The notes: generated by a model from the letters alone, not told the origin. DNA of 60,852 bases from Bacteroidales bacterium (GCA_024682995.1 JAIKYR010000043.1:1-60852), one strand, 5' to 3'. Positions 28,069 to 39,902 are shown, counted from the stretch's first letter. Numbers and translations are program-made.

Positions 28069-30897
28069 ATTTGTCAGTTTCCCCGAGATGGCCTGTGCCG
28101 TATAAGAGCGTTTCCGTTCCACCAGTTTCTCAGGCGTACCCTCGAAAACGATCTTGCCACCCTGATCCCCGCCTTCCGGCCCCATATCGATGATCCAGTC
28201 GGCGCATTTGATGATTTCAGCATTATGCTCAATGACCACAATGGTGTTATTGCGTTCTATCAGGCGGTTAAAAGCCACGCATAATTTATTAATATCGTGG
28301 AAATGAAGTCCCGTAGTAGGCTCGTCGAAGATGAAGAGCTTGTTCTGGTCATCATCGTTGAGCGACAGATAGTAGGCTAACTTCACACGCTGCGCCTCGC
28401 CGCCGGACAGTGTAGCCGAAGACTGGCCCATCACCAGATAGCCGAGGCCCACATCCTGCAACGGCATCAATTTGCGGATAATATTGGTGGTCATATCATT
28501 CACGGGAAGGCCCTTGAAAAAATCGAGGGCTTCCGAGACTGTCATATTCAGGATGTCAGTGATAGTCTTGTCTTTCAGCTTGATATCCTGGGCTTCCTCT
28601 CGGAATCGGCTTCCATTGCACGAAGGGCACACCATCTCCACATCCGCCATAAACTGCATATTGATCCGGATAACGCCTTCGCCCTCGCACTCCTCGCATC
28701 GGCCACCAGCCACATTAAATGAAAAGAAGCTGGGCTTGTAGTTGCGCTGCTTGGAAAGAGGCTGGCTGGCAAACAACTCGCGAATATAATCGTAGGCTTT
28801 CACGTATGTTACAGGATTAGAGCGGCTGGAGCGGCCTATGGGATTCTGATCCACAAATACCACATCCGAAATCTTGGTCAAGTCGGCATCGATTCTCGAA
28901 TAGCGTCCGGGTTTCAGATTCCCCTTGTTGAGCATCTTCAGCAGGCCGGGGTACAGCACATTCGCTATCAGACTGCTCTTGCCGGAACCACTGACCCCTG
29001 TGATGACCGTGAAGCACTCCAACGGGATTTTCACATCTATATTCTTAAGATTATGCTCTTTAGCCCCGATGATTTCCACATAATTGCGCCAGTGTCTCCG
29101 CCGCTTGGGCAGCGGGATATAGCGGCATAACTCCTGCGGATAACCACCTGTCATCCCACGCAGATAGGAGGCCGTAAGGTTGTCCGGTTCTTTCATCAAA
29201 TCATCTATCAAACCTGAGAAAACTATTTCGCCACCATTACGTCCCGCTTTGGGGCCGATATCTATGATGCAGTCGGCGGCACGGATGATAGACTCATCGT
29301 GTTCAACCACCACCACGGTATTGCCAATGTCACGCAACCTCTGCAGCACCCGTATCAGGTTCTGCGTGTCGCGGGAATGGAGTCCGATGCTGGGTTCATC
29401 CAACACATAAAGAGAACCCACCAGACTGCTACCCAAGGAGGTGGCCAGGTTGATACGCTGGGCCTCCCCGCCCGACAATGTTGACGTGGAGCGGTCCAAG
29501 GTAAGATAGCCGAGGCCCACATCATCCAGCAATGCCACCCGATTGGCGAGTTCCTTCACCAGACGGGAGGCCACCTCGCGCTCATAGTCACTGCTGTATT
29601 TGAACTCCTGGAAAAAGGGTTTCAATTCTGAGACAGGCATGGCTGTCAACTCCATGATGGAGTGTCCCTTCACCTTCACATAATGTGCATCCTTGCGCAG
29701 ACGGGTCCCGTGGCAGTCGGGACAAATCTCCCGTCCACGGTAACGGGCCTGCAGTACCCGGTATTGAATTTTGAATGTGTTGGCCGCCACAAACTGGAAA
29801 AATTGCGTAATACCATCCACATGGTGTTTCTCATCCCCATACCACAAAAGGTCGTACTCCTTTGGACTCAAATCCTCAATAGCCCTGTGTACAGGGAAAT
29901 CGAGGCGGGAAGCCTGGCGGATGAACTGGCGTTTCCACTCGCTGAGCACGTCGCCATGCCAGCATGCCACTGCGTCGTCGGCCACCGACAATGTCTTGTC
30001 CGGAAACACCAAGTCCGGGTCCACGCCCTCCACCATACCAGTGCCGGAACAGGTCTTGCACGCGCCGTACGGGTTGTTGAAACTGAACAGGTTGGCACTC
30101 GGTTCCTCGAAACTCATCCCATCGGCCTCGAAAAGGTCGCTGAATGTCTTCTGGGAGACGTTGTCCCCCTCTGTTTGGATGACACACACACCCTTTCCTT
30201 CAGAGAAGGCTATCTGGATGGAGTCGGTAAGGCGTGCGATATTGTCGGCTATCTTCTCCGACTTGAAACGGTCCACCAGCACGAACATGCCCGACTCACG
30301 GGTGGCCTTTCGGCCTTTCAGGAACTCGTCAATTTCATGCAGCTGCCGATTATAGACCACACGGCTGAAGCCCTGCTGGCTGAGGATAGCGAGCTGTTCC
30401 TTCAAGGTGCGCCCTGACGGCAGCACTACTGGGGCAAGGACATACACTCTCTTGCCTTCGGGTACTTTCTGTACGTATGCCAGCACGTCCGACACACGCT
30501 CGCGCTTCACCTCCTTGCCCGATATCGGCGATATGGTGCGCCCGATACGGGCGAAGAGCAGTTTCAGATATTCGTATATTTCTGTCACCGTGCCCACCGT
30601 GGAGCGCGGGTTATGCGACATGCTATGCTGTTCGATGGCTATGGCGGGGGGTATGCCCGTGATGGATTGGACTTCGGGTTTGTGCATCCGGCCCATGAAC
30701 TGGCGGGCATAGGAACTGAGACTTTCCACGTAGCGACGCTGACCCTCGGCATACAGTGTGTCAAAAGCCAACGACGACTTGCCCGACCCCGACAAACCGG
30801 TGATGACCACCAGTTTGTTGCGCGGTATGTCAACATCTATGTTTTTCAGATTGTTGACTTTGGCACCCCGAACTTCAATCACCTTCTGACCCATCAA
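28060..30897 (-). CDS. uvrA: excinuclease ABC subunit A
   Basis: [40 protein letters not shown]; two ABC halves with CxxC zinc motifs. Confidence 0.99.
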   Translation of the reverse strand: MMGQKVIEVRGAKVNNLKNIDVDIPRNKLVVITGLSGSGKSSLAFDTLYAEGQRRYVESLSSYARQFMGRMHKPEVQSITGIPPAIAIEQHSMSHNPRSTVGTVTEIYEYLKLLFARIGRTISPISGKEVKRERVSDVLAYVQKVPEGKRVYVLAPVVLPSGRTLKEQLAILSQQGFSRVVYNRQLHEIDEFLKGRKATRESGMFVLVDRFKSEKIADNIARLTDSIQIAFSEGKGVCVIQTEGDNVSQKTFSDLFEADGMSFEEPSANLFSFNNPYGACKTCSGTGMVEGVDPDLVFPDKTLSVADDAVACWHGDVLSEWKRQFIRQASRLDFPVHRAIEDLSPKEYDLLWYGDEKHHVDGITQFFQFVAANTFKIQYRVLQARYRGREICPDCHGTRLRKDAHYVKVKGHSIMELTAMPVSELKPFFQEFKYSSDYEREVASRLVKELANRVALLDDVGLGYLTLDRSTSTLSGGEAQRINLATSLGSSLVGSLYVLDEPSIGLHSRDTQNLIRVLQRLRDIGNTVVVVEHDESIIRAADCIIDIGPKAGRNGGEIVFSGLIDDLMKEPDNLTASYLRGMTGGYPQELCRYIPLPKRRRHWRNYVEIIGAKEHNLKNIDVKIPLECFTVITGVSGSGKSSLIANVLYPGLLKMLNKGNLKPGRYSRIDADLTKISDVVFVDQNPIGRSSRSNPVTYVKAYDYIRELFASQPLSKQRNYKPSFFSFNVAGGRCEECEGEGVIRINMQFMADVEMVCPSCNGSRFREEAQDIKLKDKTITDILNMTVSEALDFFKGLPVNDMTTNIIRKLMPLQDVGLGYLVMGQSSATLSGGEAQRVKLAYYLSLNDDDQNKLFIFDEPTTGLHFHDINKLCVAFNRLIERNNTIVVIEHNAEIIKCADWIIDMGPEGGDQGGKIVFEGTPEKLVERKRSYTAQAISGKLTNNN

Positions 30898-31757
30898 CTC
30901 AAAATTATAAAAAGGAACAGCATAGCCGGAAATACGGCTAACAGGATAGAATCAAACCGGTCGAGCATCCCGCCATGTCCCGGAATGGCCTTGCCCGTGT
31001 CTTTCACACCAGCATTCCGCTTGAAGGCAGACTCCAGTAAATCACCAAAGGTGCCGAACACAACCACGATGACCGCGAAACAGACCCATGCCCATATCGG
31101 CATGTGCACACGTCCGAAAAAAGGGATGCTAGGGAAGACCACCGCCGCTATCACGGTAATAACAAAGCCCGTAAACGTCCCCTCCCAAGTCTTCTTGGGC
31201 GAGACACGTTCGAACATCTTGGTACGACCATATAATGTTCCGCCCAAGTAGGCGGCGGTATCATTAATCCATATCAACAGCAAGAATGCCAATGCCATAG
31301 GCTTGCACCAGATGGCGAAAGCGGCCAGCATGGCCAAAGGAGCCACAATCCAGCAGAAGCCAAATACCGACTTGCCGATCTGCTCCACAGGACAGGCCCG
31401 ATGGCGGAATATTTCAACGATGGAGAGGATAATCGACAACAGCATCATCAACATCGGAATCATAAGAAAAACGGCTGTCAATGTCTTCATACCCGGCGTA
31501 AAAATGAACGTGCGGGGCTGCAGGCTGTAGTAGCAGGCCACAGCAAACAAAGACACGGCGAAGGCCATCATCAAATAGCGGGCGGGCTTGTCCTCGGGAC
31601 CGCAGGTGATTTTCGACAATTCGTAAATGCACACACAGGCCGCCACACAAAGGACAACATCCATCAGAGCGGGGTAAAACACGCCGGCAATCATCAGGGC
31701 CACATACACGGCACCCGCCAACGTTCTAACGATCAGATTCTTCAGTTTGGGATTCAT
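30894..31757 (-). CDS. cdsA: phosphatidate cytidylyltransferase
   Basis: C-term FGTFGDLLESAFKRNAGVKDTGKAIPGHGGMLDRFDSIL. Confidence 0.96.
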   Translation of the reverse strand: MNPKLKNLIVRTLAGAVYVALMIAGVFYPALMDVVLCVAACVCIYELSKITCGPEDKPARYLMMAFAVSLFAVACYYSLQPRTFIFTPGMKTLTAVFLMIPMLMMLLSIILSIVEIFRHRACPVEQIGKSVFGFCWIVAPLAMLAAFAIWCKPMALAFLLLIWINDTAAYLGGTLYGRTKMFERVSPKKTWEGTFTGFVITVIAAVVFPSIPFFGRVHMPIWAWVCFAVIVVVFGTFGDLLESAFKRNAGVKDTGKAIPGHGGMLDRFDSILLAVFPAMLFLFIILS

Positions 31758-32466
31758 GTTGCGTTTCGTTTGAGTTATTCGATTCAGGTTGGTCGGATTC
31801 CTGGGGATGGTTCTCCTCCACCATCATCAGGATAAAGCGCGGATTCTGTGGGGTGAACACATCGTTTCCCTCCGACTTTTCCGGCTGTGACGGGCAGATG
31901 AACTCCGTGATGGGGTTCGGAGTGTTGTTATTGCGAGAGAGCTGGTATGTCAGGGCATCCTCCATATCCCGGAAGATGCAACGCTCGCGGGAGACCACGA
32001 TGATGTCGCGGGCAAGGTTCCGGACGGAGGGATAAAGCGACACAGAGGGCGTGAAGCCGATGGCACCGGTACGGGCGATCAGCATATCCGAAAAGAAAAG
32101 CGCGGCATCCACCGTCTCCATGGGGTTCACCGCCGTGACATGACGCACATGATGCTTCAACAGAAACTGGCCCAGGTTGGGGCTGGTGTTCAACAGCGTA
32201 CCATACTGCTGGCCCTGTGCAATCTTGATGAGGCGGGGAATCAGATTATCCTTGGTGCAGGGAATGTACTTGCCGCCGGCACCGCGGAAATGGCGGACAA
32301 ACTCCACCAAAGGATGTTCCTGCGATGTAACACCCAATCCTGAACTGAGATCCGGTGGCACCGTCGGATAAGTTTTCTTATAGGCCAGGCCGTTACGAAT
32401 GTTCCGGCGAATATTCTCCTTATCCGTCAGAAGTTGATTTCCCATCGAATTGCTGTTGCTTGCCAT
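31726..32466 (-). CDS. LUD domain-containing protein (LutC/YkgG-like)
   Basis: ALFFSDMLIARTGAIGFTPSVS...ARDIIVVS; conserved position between ftsH and cdsA. Confidence 0.75.
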   Translation of the reverse strand: MASNSNSMGNQLLTDKENIRRNIRNGLAYKKTYPTVPPDLSSGLGVTSQEHPLVEFVRHFRGAGGKYIPCTKDNLIPRLIKIAQGQQYGTLLNTSPNLGQFLLKHHVRHVTAVNPMETVDAALFFSDMLIARTGAIGFTPSVSLYPSVRNLARDIIVVSRERCIFRDMEDALTYQLSRNNNTPNPITEFICPSQPEKSEGNDVFTPQNPRFILMMVEENHPQESDQPESNNSNETQHESQTEESDR

Positions 32467-32469
32467 ATT

Positions 32470-34548
32470 CTATTCGTTTTTATCTGATTCTGTAACAATA
32501 CTGTCTGCGCTTCCATCAGGAATGGACGGTTTCTCCTGCGTTGCAGCGGACGACTCCTTCTGGAACGGACGCGGACCTAAAATGCGCTCCACATCTTCCG
32601 TGAAAATGACCTCATGCTCAATCAACAGGGAGGCTAGCTCGTCCAGTTGGCTCTTATGGGTGGAAAGAATGTCCTTGGCCCGCTGGTAGCAGGATTCTAT
32701 CAACGTATGGACCTGCTCGTCAATCTCGCGGGCGGTCGCCTCGCTATAGGGTTTGCTGAGGCCATATTCCTGTTGTCCCGTGGAATCATAATAGCTGATG
32801 TTTCCGATTTTCTTGTCCAAGCCATAATAAACCACCATGGCATACGCCTGTTTGGAGACGCGCTCCAGGTCGTTGAGGGCACCCGTGGAGAGTTGTCCGA
32901 AAACGACATCCTCGGCGGCGCGGCCGCCCAGAAGAGCAGTCATCTCGTCCAGCAGCTGGTCGTAGGTGGTCAGCTGGCGTTCCTCGGGCAGATACCAGGC
33001 CGCGCCGAGGGCCTTGCCTCGCGGCACGATGGTGACCTTGACCAAGGGAGATGCATAACGCAATAGCCAGCTCACACAGGCGTGGCCGGACTCGTGATAG
33101 GCGATGGCCTTCTTCTCCTCTGGGGTGAACACGCTGCCCCGACGCTCCAGACCGCCGATGATGCGGTCCACGGCGGCCAGAAAGTCGGCCTTCTCAATAT
33201 GCGGTTTGTTATTACGGGCCGCTATCAGAGCGGCCTCATTACACACATTGGCAATGTCGGCACCCGAGAAGCCGGGCGTCTGCTTGGCAAAGAATTCCAG
33301 GTCCACATCGGGACCGAGTTTGAGGTTGCGCACATGCACGCCGAAGATGCCGCGACGCTCGTTGAGGTTGGGCAGCTCCACCGTAATCTGGCGGTCGAAA
33401 CGTCCGGCACGCAACAGGGCCCGGTCGAGGATGTCGGCGCGGTTAGTGGCGGCCATGATGATGACACCGGCGTTGGTGGAGAAGCCGTCCATCTCAGTCA
33501 GCAGCTGGTTGAGCGTGCTCTCGCGCTCATCGTTGACGCTGGACATGGCGTTCTTGCCGCGGGCACGCCCGATGGCATCAATCTCATCGATGAAAATGAT
33601 ACACGGGGCTTTCTCCTTGGCTGTCTTGAAGAGGTCACGCACGCGGGAGGCGCCCACGCCCACGAACATCTCCACGAAGTCGGAGCCCGACAGGGAGAAG
33701 AAGGGCACCTTGGCCTCGCCGGCGACGGCCTTAGCCAGAAGGGTCTTACCCGTTCCCGGAGGTCCGACAAGGAGCACGCCCTTGGGTATCTTGCCACCCA
33801 AGACGGTATATTTCTGCGGGTTTTTGAGGAAATCCACCACCTCTTCAATCTCGAACTTGGCCCCTTCCAATCCAGCCACATCCTTGAATGTGACCAGCTG
33901 TCCCGACTTCTCGTCAAACTCCTGCGCCCGCGATTTGCCAATATTGAAAATGCTGCTGCCGCCACCCATGCCACCCCGCATGGTACGCGTGGAGTAGTAG
34001 AACAGCAATATGAGCATCACCATTGGCAGGATCCAGAAGATAACCTCAAAACCCCAGCTCTTGCTTTTGTCCTGCTTGGTGGGAAAGTCATATTCCCGAG
34101 CCAAGTCATTCACATTCAACGTGCTGTCCGAAGCCAACGTCTCCCGTACGGCCTGCGATTTCACCTCTTTCAAATTCTCATTGAACACCTGGAGGTCGGT
34201 GACGGTGATAAAGAACTGCGGTCCGCTCACATTATCCTTGATCTTCTCGTAGGCAGGATTGGCCTGCAGGGCCTCCTTTTTCAGGAACACATTGACCTGC
34301 TCATTCTTTCGGACATACTCCACATGTTCGATTTCCTTGTTCCGCACCATCTGGTTGAACGACATGTCATCAATTTCCTCCGGTTGTCCGCCGCCCGTAT
34401 TGAACATCCAAAAGGAAATCAGGGCGACACCCACAAGGAGATAAATTACAGTGAGGAGAGGGAATTTCTGTTTGGGTCCTTTATTCTGACCCATTCCCAA
34501 CGGGGAGTTGGCTCCTCCATTATTGCGCGGCGAGTTCTTGACTGGCAT
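32470..34548 (-). CDS. ftsH: ATP-dependent zinc metalloprotease FtsH
   Basis: [57 protein letters not shown]. Confidence 0.99.
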   Translation of the reverse strand: MPVKNSPRNNGGANSPLGMGQNKGPKQKFPLLTVIYLLVGVALISFWMFNTGGGQPEEIDDMSFNQMVRNKEIEHVEYVRKNEQVNVFLKKEALQANPAYEKIKDNVSGPQFFITVTDLQVFNENLKEVKSQAVRETLASDSTLNVNDLAREYDFPTKQDKSKSWGFEVIFWILPMVMLILLFYYSTRTMRGGMGGGSSIFNIGKSRAQEFDEKSGQLVTFKDVAGLEGAKFEIEEVVDFLKNPQKYTVLGGKIPKGVLLVGPPGTGKTLLAKAVAGEAKVPFFSLSGSDFVEMFVGVGASRVRDLFKTAKEKAPCIIFIDEIDAIGRARGKNAMSSVNDERESTLNQLLTEMDGFSTNAGVIIMAATNRADILDRALLRAGRFDRQITVELPNLNERRGIFGVHVRNLKLGPDVDLEFFAKQTPGFSGADIANVCNEAALIAARNNKPHIEKADFLAAVDRIIGGLERRGSVFTPEEKKAIAYHESGHACVSWLLRYASPLVKVTIVPRGKALGAAWYLPEERQLTTYDQLLDEMTALLGGRAAEDVVFGQLSTGALNDLERVSKQAYAMVVYYGLDKKIGNISYYDSTGQQEYGLSKPYSEATAREIDEQVHTLIESCYQRAKDILSTHKSQLDELASLLIEHEVIFTEDVERILGPRPFQKESSAATQEKPSIPDGSADSIVTESDKNE

Positions 34549-34567
34549 AGGATTTCAAATTGTAGGG

Positions 34568-34957
34568 TTAGAAACTCTGAACATCGGCGTCACTCCAAAG
34601 CGACTCAATGTTGTAATAGGCTCGGGCCTCAGGTTGGAAAATGTGCACCAGCACGTTGAAATAGTCCAGCAGAATCCATTCGCAATTCTCCAGACCTTCC
34701 ACATGGACGGGTTTCGTGCCTGCCACACGTTGTGTCTGTTCCTGGACATAATCGCACAACGTTTCCACATGGGGCTTCGAATTTCCCGTGCAGATGATGA
34801 AATAGTCGAAAAAAACATGGTTCAGCTTTTTGAGGTTGATGCATTTGATATCAACCCCCTGCTTTTCAATAAGTGCCTGAATTATAAGTTCATCAATATT
34901 CCCTTCATAGGGAGTTCCTTCAAATTTGACTTTTTTTCTTACGGTCATTACATTCAT
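34568..34957 (-). CDS. rsfS: ribosome silencing factor
   Basis: LNHVFFDYFIICTGNSKPHVETLCDYVQE...WILLDYFNVLVHIFQPEARAYYNIESLW. Confidence 0.95.
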   Translation of the reverse strand: MNVMTVRKKVKFEGTPYEGNIDELIIQALIEKQGVDIKCINLKKLNHVFFDYFIICTGNSKPHVETLCDYVQEQTQRVAGTKPVHVEGLENCEWILLDYFNVLVHIFQPEARAYYNIESLWSDADVQSF

Positions 34958-34970
34958 TTTATTTTAGCGG

Positions 34971-34979
34971 GCAAAGGTA
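34971..34979 (-). promoter_or_regulatory. Bacteroidota -7 element TACCTTTGC (rsfS-ftsH operon)
   Basis: Reads gcaaaggta on +, 14 nt upstream of rsfS. Confidence 0.5.
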
Positions 34980-34991
34980 CATTTTTTTTTA

Positions 34992-35000
34992 TATTTTTGC
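34992..35000 (+). promoter_or_regulatory. Bacteroidota -7 element TATTTTTGC
   Basis: Upstream of the 35024 start, divergent to the previous element. Confidence 0.45.
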
Positions 35001-35023
35001 AGCCCTAAAAAACACAATCTGAA

Positions 35024-36658
35024 ATGATGAAAAAAGTATTCTTTTTTTTGACGGTTTTGTCGTTGGCTTGGATAGCCAACGCTCAAGAAAATGCAAATGA
35101 TCTTCCGTATTCTTTCACCCACAAAGATGTATCCTATTCCATTGATGAAATGACGATGCCTGCGGTGGACCGCGAGGCCTTGCTCACGGAAGATGCACAG
35201 AACATCAAGAACGGGACCCCCATGCGTATCGGTATCAACCACCATGTGGGCTATACGTTCGACAACAGCGGACGCACGGACATACTGTCCAACGGTGCGA
35301 AGCTGTGGCGGCTTGGAATAAAATCGGAAGGAGCCATCTCCATGTCCGTCTATTTCTCCCAATTCAACATCCCGGAAGGGGCCACCCTGCACGTCTACAA
35401 CGGTGACCGCTCCCAAGTTACCGGCACATACACCAATGCCGACATCCAGCAGAACGGCATTCTAGTGTCTGACGACATCGACGACGACAATCTGATCATC
35501 GAATACTATGAGCCCGCCGATGTGCTATTCCACGGCACCATTCAAATCGACCGTATCAGCCATCGTTACCGCGACATCAACAAGATTTCCATGTCGGATG
35601 ACGAAAAAGCACTCTCGGGCAGCTGCCATTTCAACGTTTCCTGTCCTGAAGGAAATGGCTGGCGTGACCAGATTAACTCGGTGGTGCGCATCGAGATTTC
35701 CAACAGTGCCGGCAACTTCCTGTGTACCGGTGCCCTGATCAACAACACCCGCTATGACAAAACCTTCTACGTGCTCAGTGCCAACCACTGCATCAACAAT
35801 GACATGAGCAGCACATTCAAATTTTTCTTCAAATATGAAACGACATCCTGCGATGTGTATGAATACGGCTTTGCCAACCAGTGGGTAAAAGGCGGCACTA
35901 TCGTCGCCACCGACGGACTCAACAACAGTTCCGACTTCCTGCTGTTGAAAATCACCGGCAGCATGAGTAGAGTCAACATGGACAATGTCTTCTTCGCCGG
36001 ATGGGATGTCAGCGGGGCCGCCTCTGTGGGTATGGCCATCCATCACCCGGCAGGAGACTTCAAGAAGCTGAGTATCCCTAAGTCCGTATCCTCCTCCTAC
36101 TACAACAGCTATTGGACGACAAGCTGGTACGTCAACCCCCAAAAGGGCTGCACAGAACAAGGTTCCTCCGGATCGCCCCTATTCAACGCCAAGAAGCTCA
36201 TCATCGGAGACCTCAGCAATGGAACCTCCTCCTGCAGTGAGCCTTGGGGTAATGACAACTATGGTAAGCTTTCCTATTCCTGGACGAACAACAACAACTA
36301 TAACAACGCGAAAAAACTTAAACCCTGGCTGGATCCTGACAACACGGGCGTGACTTGGATTCCGGGTATGCGCTATGACGGCACCATCGTGGGCGTGGAG
36401 CAATACGATGCCGACATCCGCACCTTCAACATCTTCCCGAACCCATCTACAGGCCAAGTCTCCATCCAAGGACATTTCGATGCCGAGCAGGGTGTCTGCA
36501 ACGTGTACAATATGATGGGGGCGAAACTGGGCTCCTATAATGTGAATCTCGAACCCACTTTCTCCATGAGCTTCAACGACCTCCCCAGCGGCATCTACGT
36601 GGTGGAAATTTTGGGCGACACACACACATACAAGAGCAAAATGGTGATCACCCGTTAG
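35024..36658 (+). CDS. secreted trypsin-like/lysyl endopeptidase-like serine protease with T9SS type A sorting domain
   Basis: LSANHC (His), NNSSDFLLLKI (Asp), CTEQGSSGSPLF (Ser); C-term NIFPNPSTGQVSI..LPSGIYVVEILGDTHTYKSKMVITR. Confidence 0.9.
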   Translation: MMKKVFFFLTVLSLAWIANAQENANDLPYSFTHKDVSYSIDEMTMPAVDREALLTEDAQNIKNGTPMRIGINHHVGYTFDNSGRTDILSNGAKLWRLGIKSEGAISMSVYFSQFNIPEGATLHVYNGDRSQVTGTYTNADIQQNGILVSDDIDDDNLIIEYYEPADVLFHGTIQIDRISHRYRDINKISMSDDEKALSGSCHFNVSCPEGNGWRDQINSVVRIEISNSAGNFLCTGALINNTRYDKTFYVLSANHCINNDMSSTFKFFFKYETTSCDVYEYGFANQWVKGGTIVATDGLNNSSDFLLLKITGSMSRVNMDNVFFAGWDVSGAASVGMAIHHPAGDFKKLSIPKSVSSSYYNSYWTTSWYVNPQKGCTEQGSSGSPLFNAKKLIIGDLSNGTSSCSEPWGNDNYGKLSYSWTNNNNYNNAKKLKPWLDPDNTGVTWIPGMRYDGTIVGVEQYDADIRTFNIFPNPSTGQVSIQGHFDAEQGVCNVYNMMGAKLGSYNVNLEPTFSMSFNDLPSGIYVVEILGDTHTYKSKMVITR

Positions 36659-36660
36659 TA

Positions 36661-37299
36661 GTGGACAACACAACGCTCCTTTCAACGGCCTATCTCCCGC
36701 CCATAGAATACATCGCCTGCCTGATACAGGGTACGGCATGGGTGGACACCCGCGAGCGCTACCACAAACAGAGCTACCGGAACCGGGCCTGCATCCTCAC
36801 CGGCAACGGTGTCCAGACGCTCACCGTACCCGTGGAGCATCGTACCGGGCCAACTCCCATCCGCGATGCCCGCATCGACTACAAGATGCCCTGGCAACGC
36901 ACACACTGGAGATCCATCATCTCCGCCTATGGCAACAGTCCCTACCTCCTCTACTACCTCGACCCGCTGAAGCCTTTTTACGAGAAACGTTTCGAATTCC
37001 TGTTCGACTACAACCTGCAACTGACCGATACTATCCTGCGTATGATGCGCATCCCGGCAGAGCTACATCTGACGGATGAAGACACCCCCAAAACAACATG
37101 CGACCTTCGGGAAGTCATCCATCCGAAGAACGCCTGGCAACCAGACTACCGATTCCGACTGCAAAGCCCGTACTACCAAGTCTTTGAGGATCGCTACGGT
37201 TTCATTCCGAACCTCTCCATCCTCGACCTGCTGTTCAACACCGGCCCTGACGCACCCGCCTACATGAAAGCACAAATGGACCTTTACACCTCCTGCTGA
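36661..37299 (+). CDS. WbqC family protein (GTG start)
   Basis: LPPIEYIACLIQ...ERYHKQSYRNRACILTGNGVQTLTVPVEHR...DYKMPWQRTHWRSIISAYGNSPYLLYYLD. Confidence 0.85.
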   Translation: MDNTTLLSTAYLPPIEYIACLIQGTAWVDTRERYHKQSYRNRACILTGNGVQTLTVPVEHRTGPTPIRDARIDYKMPWQRTHWRSIISAYGNSPYLLYYLDPLKPFYEKRFEFLFDYNLQLTDTILRMMRIPAELHLTDEDTPKTTCDLREVIHPKNAWQPDYRFRLQSPYYQVFEDRYGFIPNLSILDLLFNTGPDAPAYMKAQMDLYTSC

Positions 37300-39173
37300 T
37301 GAATAAAACGAACCTGAATTTCGGAGAACGCATCTTCCATCTGATGAGACAACTGGTGGACAAGTTCACCTATTCCAAAGACTTGTTTGCCGATGACGTG
37401 TGGAGATTGCGGGTGTCGAAGCAGTTCCGGCAGAAGGACAAATACGCATCCCTGCACAAGAGGCTGTTCGCCTTTTCCTTCAAAGAGCCCGATGATTTCT
37501 ACAAATATCTGTTCATCATCGTCATGGCGGTCATGCTCGTCAACATGGTGCTGATGAGCCGGAATGTGGGCATTTCCACCCGCGAACTGGAGCAGAATCA
37601 CTATTCCGAGCTGGTTTACAACCATTTCCACCACATTGGCGACACGGAAGCCTACAAGGAGCACCCGTTCGCTTCCACCCAAGCACAATACATCGACCTC
37701 ATCCTCTTTTCGTTATGCAAGGCACTGCATATCCAGGACATATTTATGGTCAAACACATCACCAGTGCCATCTTCGGGTGGCTACTCATCCTGTATTTGT
37801 CCATTCTGGTTTTGAGGGCTTTCCGCTGGCGAGCGGCGTTTTTCACCGCATTCTTCCTCCTCATATCGCCCCGTTTTCTCGGGTACTCCCTCTGCAACGT
37901 GGTGGATGTGACCTTCGCCTTCGGATTCATCTTCGCCATCACACAGATATACTATTTCTGTCGCGAGCTGCCCACCATACGCATATACCGGGTCCTCAAG
38001 ATCATTTGGGGCATACTGATAGCCCTTTCCACCTATAATGCCGGCTTCGTGCTGCTTCACTTCCTGTTCATCTTCACCCTTTTAAACTTCCTTCTCTACA
38101 ACCCCATAAAAAAATTCTTCAAATGGGAATATCTGAAGCCTTTACTGCAACTGGTTGCACTGGTTTATAGCATCTCACTGTTAATCATGTGCATACACTG
38201 CCTATGCACGATTTTCCTCACCACCTCGATGGTACCGCCGCGCCAGGCTTTCGTCCTGTTGGCCAACAACTACCCACTGTCCGACAACCAGCTGTTCGCC
38301 GGCTATGAAATCGGCCCCGACAACTTCCCACGCCGTTATCTCATCCAATATCTGTTCATCACCATCCCGTCGGTCGTGCTCATGGGTTTCCTCCTTTTCT
38401 TCATCTTCTTCAAAACGGCGGTCCGGAATCTGAAGCCATTCTCCATCTTCATCTTCCTGTACGCCTTCTGCTATTGCATTATGAAGGTGAAAAACATCTA
38501 CATGAATCCTGACACGGCATGGGCCATCTACTATTTCATCTATCCGCTCTTCATGCTGATTGCCGTCAGCGGCATAGAATGTACACTGGAAAGCATCCAA
38601 GACCGTTACACCAACGTCGTCATCATCGCAATCATCGGCTTGCTATCCTTCATGCCCATCCGGCATATCGCCTACAACCACCCACTCACCGCCCTCTATT
38701 TCAATGAGTTGTCTGGGGGCATCCATAATGCCTACGCCAAATACGAGCTGGACTACAACGACCTGTGCAACAAGAAGGCTTGCCAGGCCATGCAGACATA
38801 TATCCATCGTGAGGATGTGGGGCAGCACGTCAGCCAGGAGCCGTTCCTGTTGGCCACCAACGGCAATGCGGCCTGCGAGCTGTTCTTCCACGCCGACAGC
38901 AACATCGTTCTTGTCCACACGCCTTATTTGGCAAGTGACACCACCTGGGACTACTACCTGTACTTCTGCCATGACATTGCCGCCACGCAGCTGCGCAACG
39001 GCACGTGGCCGGTGGACACGCCGTTCACCACGCTCAACATTGAGAACAAACCCATCGTGGCCTTCTATAAAAACCGCTATCGGGCGGCGCAGCGGGCCTA
39101 CAACGACAGCATCGCCAAAACCATCACCGACAGTCTGACCGCACTGGCCGACATGGAGGGAATCGAAAAATAA
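37299..39173 (+). CDS. multi-TM membrane protein, GT-C/ArnT-like glycosyltransferase candidate
   Basis: Many TM segments plus a large C-terminal soluble region; overlaps the end of the WbqC gene. Confidence 0.6.
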   Translation: MNKTNLNFGERIFHLMRQLVDKFTYSKDLFADDVWRLRVSKQFRQKDKYASLHKRLFAFSFKEPDDFYKYLFIIVMAVMLVNMVLMSRNVGISTRELEQNHYSELVYNHFHHIGDTEAYKEHPFASTQAQYIDLILFSLCKALHIQDIFMVKHITSAIFGWLLILYLSILVLRAFRWRAAFFTAFFLLISPRFLGYSLCNVVDVTFAFGFIFAITQIYYFCRELPTIRIYRVLKIIWGILIALSTYNAGFVLLHFLFIFTLLNFLLYNPIKKFFKWEYLKPLLQLVALVYSISLLIMCIHCLCTIFLTTSMVPPRQAFVLLANNYPLSDNQLFAGYEIGPDNFPRRYLIQYLFITIPSVVLMGFLLFFIFFKTAVRNLKPFSIFIFLYAFCYCIMKVKNIYMNPDTAWAIYYFIYPLFMLIAVSGIECTLESIQDRYTNVVIIAIIGLLSFMPIRHIAYNHPLTALYFNELSGGIHNAYAKYELDYNDLCNKKACQAMQTYIHREDVGQHVSQEPFLLATNGNAACELFFHADSNIVLVHTPYLASDTTWDYYLYFCHDIAATQLRNGTWPVDTPFTTLNIENKPIVAFYKNRYRAAQRAYNDSIAKTITDSLTALADMEGIEK

Positions 39174-39175
39174 TG

Positions 39176-39184
39176 TACTTTTGC
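39176..39184 (+). promoter_or_regulatory. Bacteroidota -7 element TACTTTTGC
   Basis: 50 nt upstream of the DUF4290 start. Confidence 0.5.
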
Positions 39185-39233
39185 ACAAAATTACAAGAAC
39201 CGGATTATATCACTACAAGTATCTCATTACTTT

Positions 39234-39902
39234 ATGATTGAATACAACACCAAACGGAACAAGCTCGCCATACGGGAGTACGGACGCAACGTCCAGAAGA
39301 TGGTGGAAGATGCGATGGCCATCCCGGACCGCGAAAAACGGAACGAGACTGCGCGCGCCATCGTGCGAGTCATGGCCCAGCTGAGCGAGGTGAAAGACCC
39401 GTCCGTTGCCAACAAGAAGGAGTCGCTGGACTATTGGCACAAACTCTGGGACCATCTCTTTATCATGTCGGACTACAAGCTGGACGTGGACGCCCCGTTC
39501 CCGAAGCCGGTGCCGGATTTAACAGAGAAGACGGTTGTGAAGCCGGATTACAACAAGCATCATATCGCCTTGCGCACGTACGGGCGCAACATGGAGAACA
39601 TACTCAAGGAGGTGGCCGGATACCCTGCACAAGAGCGTGACCGCATGGTCGCCCAGCTGGCAAACCATCTCAAAATGATGTACCTGACCTACAACCGCGA
39701 TTCCGTCAACGACGCCCTCATCGCCCGACAGATTTTCGAATTGTCCGGAGAAAAGATCACCGTACCCGAAGGCTTTGTCTTCGCCACCACCGGCGAGCTG
39801 CTGCAAACAGCCAACAGCAATATGGCCTTCTACGTCACTCCCGACAAGAAAAAGAAGAAAAAGAAGAAGAAAAAAAAGAAGAAAACGCCCATCACCCAAT
39901 GA
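39234..39902 (+). CDS. DUF4290 domain-containing protein with poly-lysine tail
   Basis: MIEYNTKRNKLAIREYGRNVQKMVEDAMAIPDREKRN; C-term K13-TPITQ. Confidence 0.88.
   Translation: MIEYNTKRNKLAIREYGRNVQKMVEDAMAIPDREKRNETARAIVRVMAQLSEVKDPSVANKKESLDYWHKLWDHLFIMSDYKLDVDAPFPKPVPDLTEKTVVKPDYNKHHIALRTYGRNMENILKEVAGYPAQERDRMVAQLANHLKMMYLTYNRDSVNDALIARQIFELSGEKITVPEGFVFATTGELLQTANSNMAFYVTPDKKKKKKKKKKKKKTPITQ

Noticed and set aside
31726-32466. LUD protein as part of a lactate-utilisation operon
   Set aside because: No lutA/lutB partner; it sits in the rsfS-ftsH-LUD-cdsA order expected for Bacteroidales.
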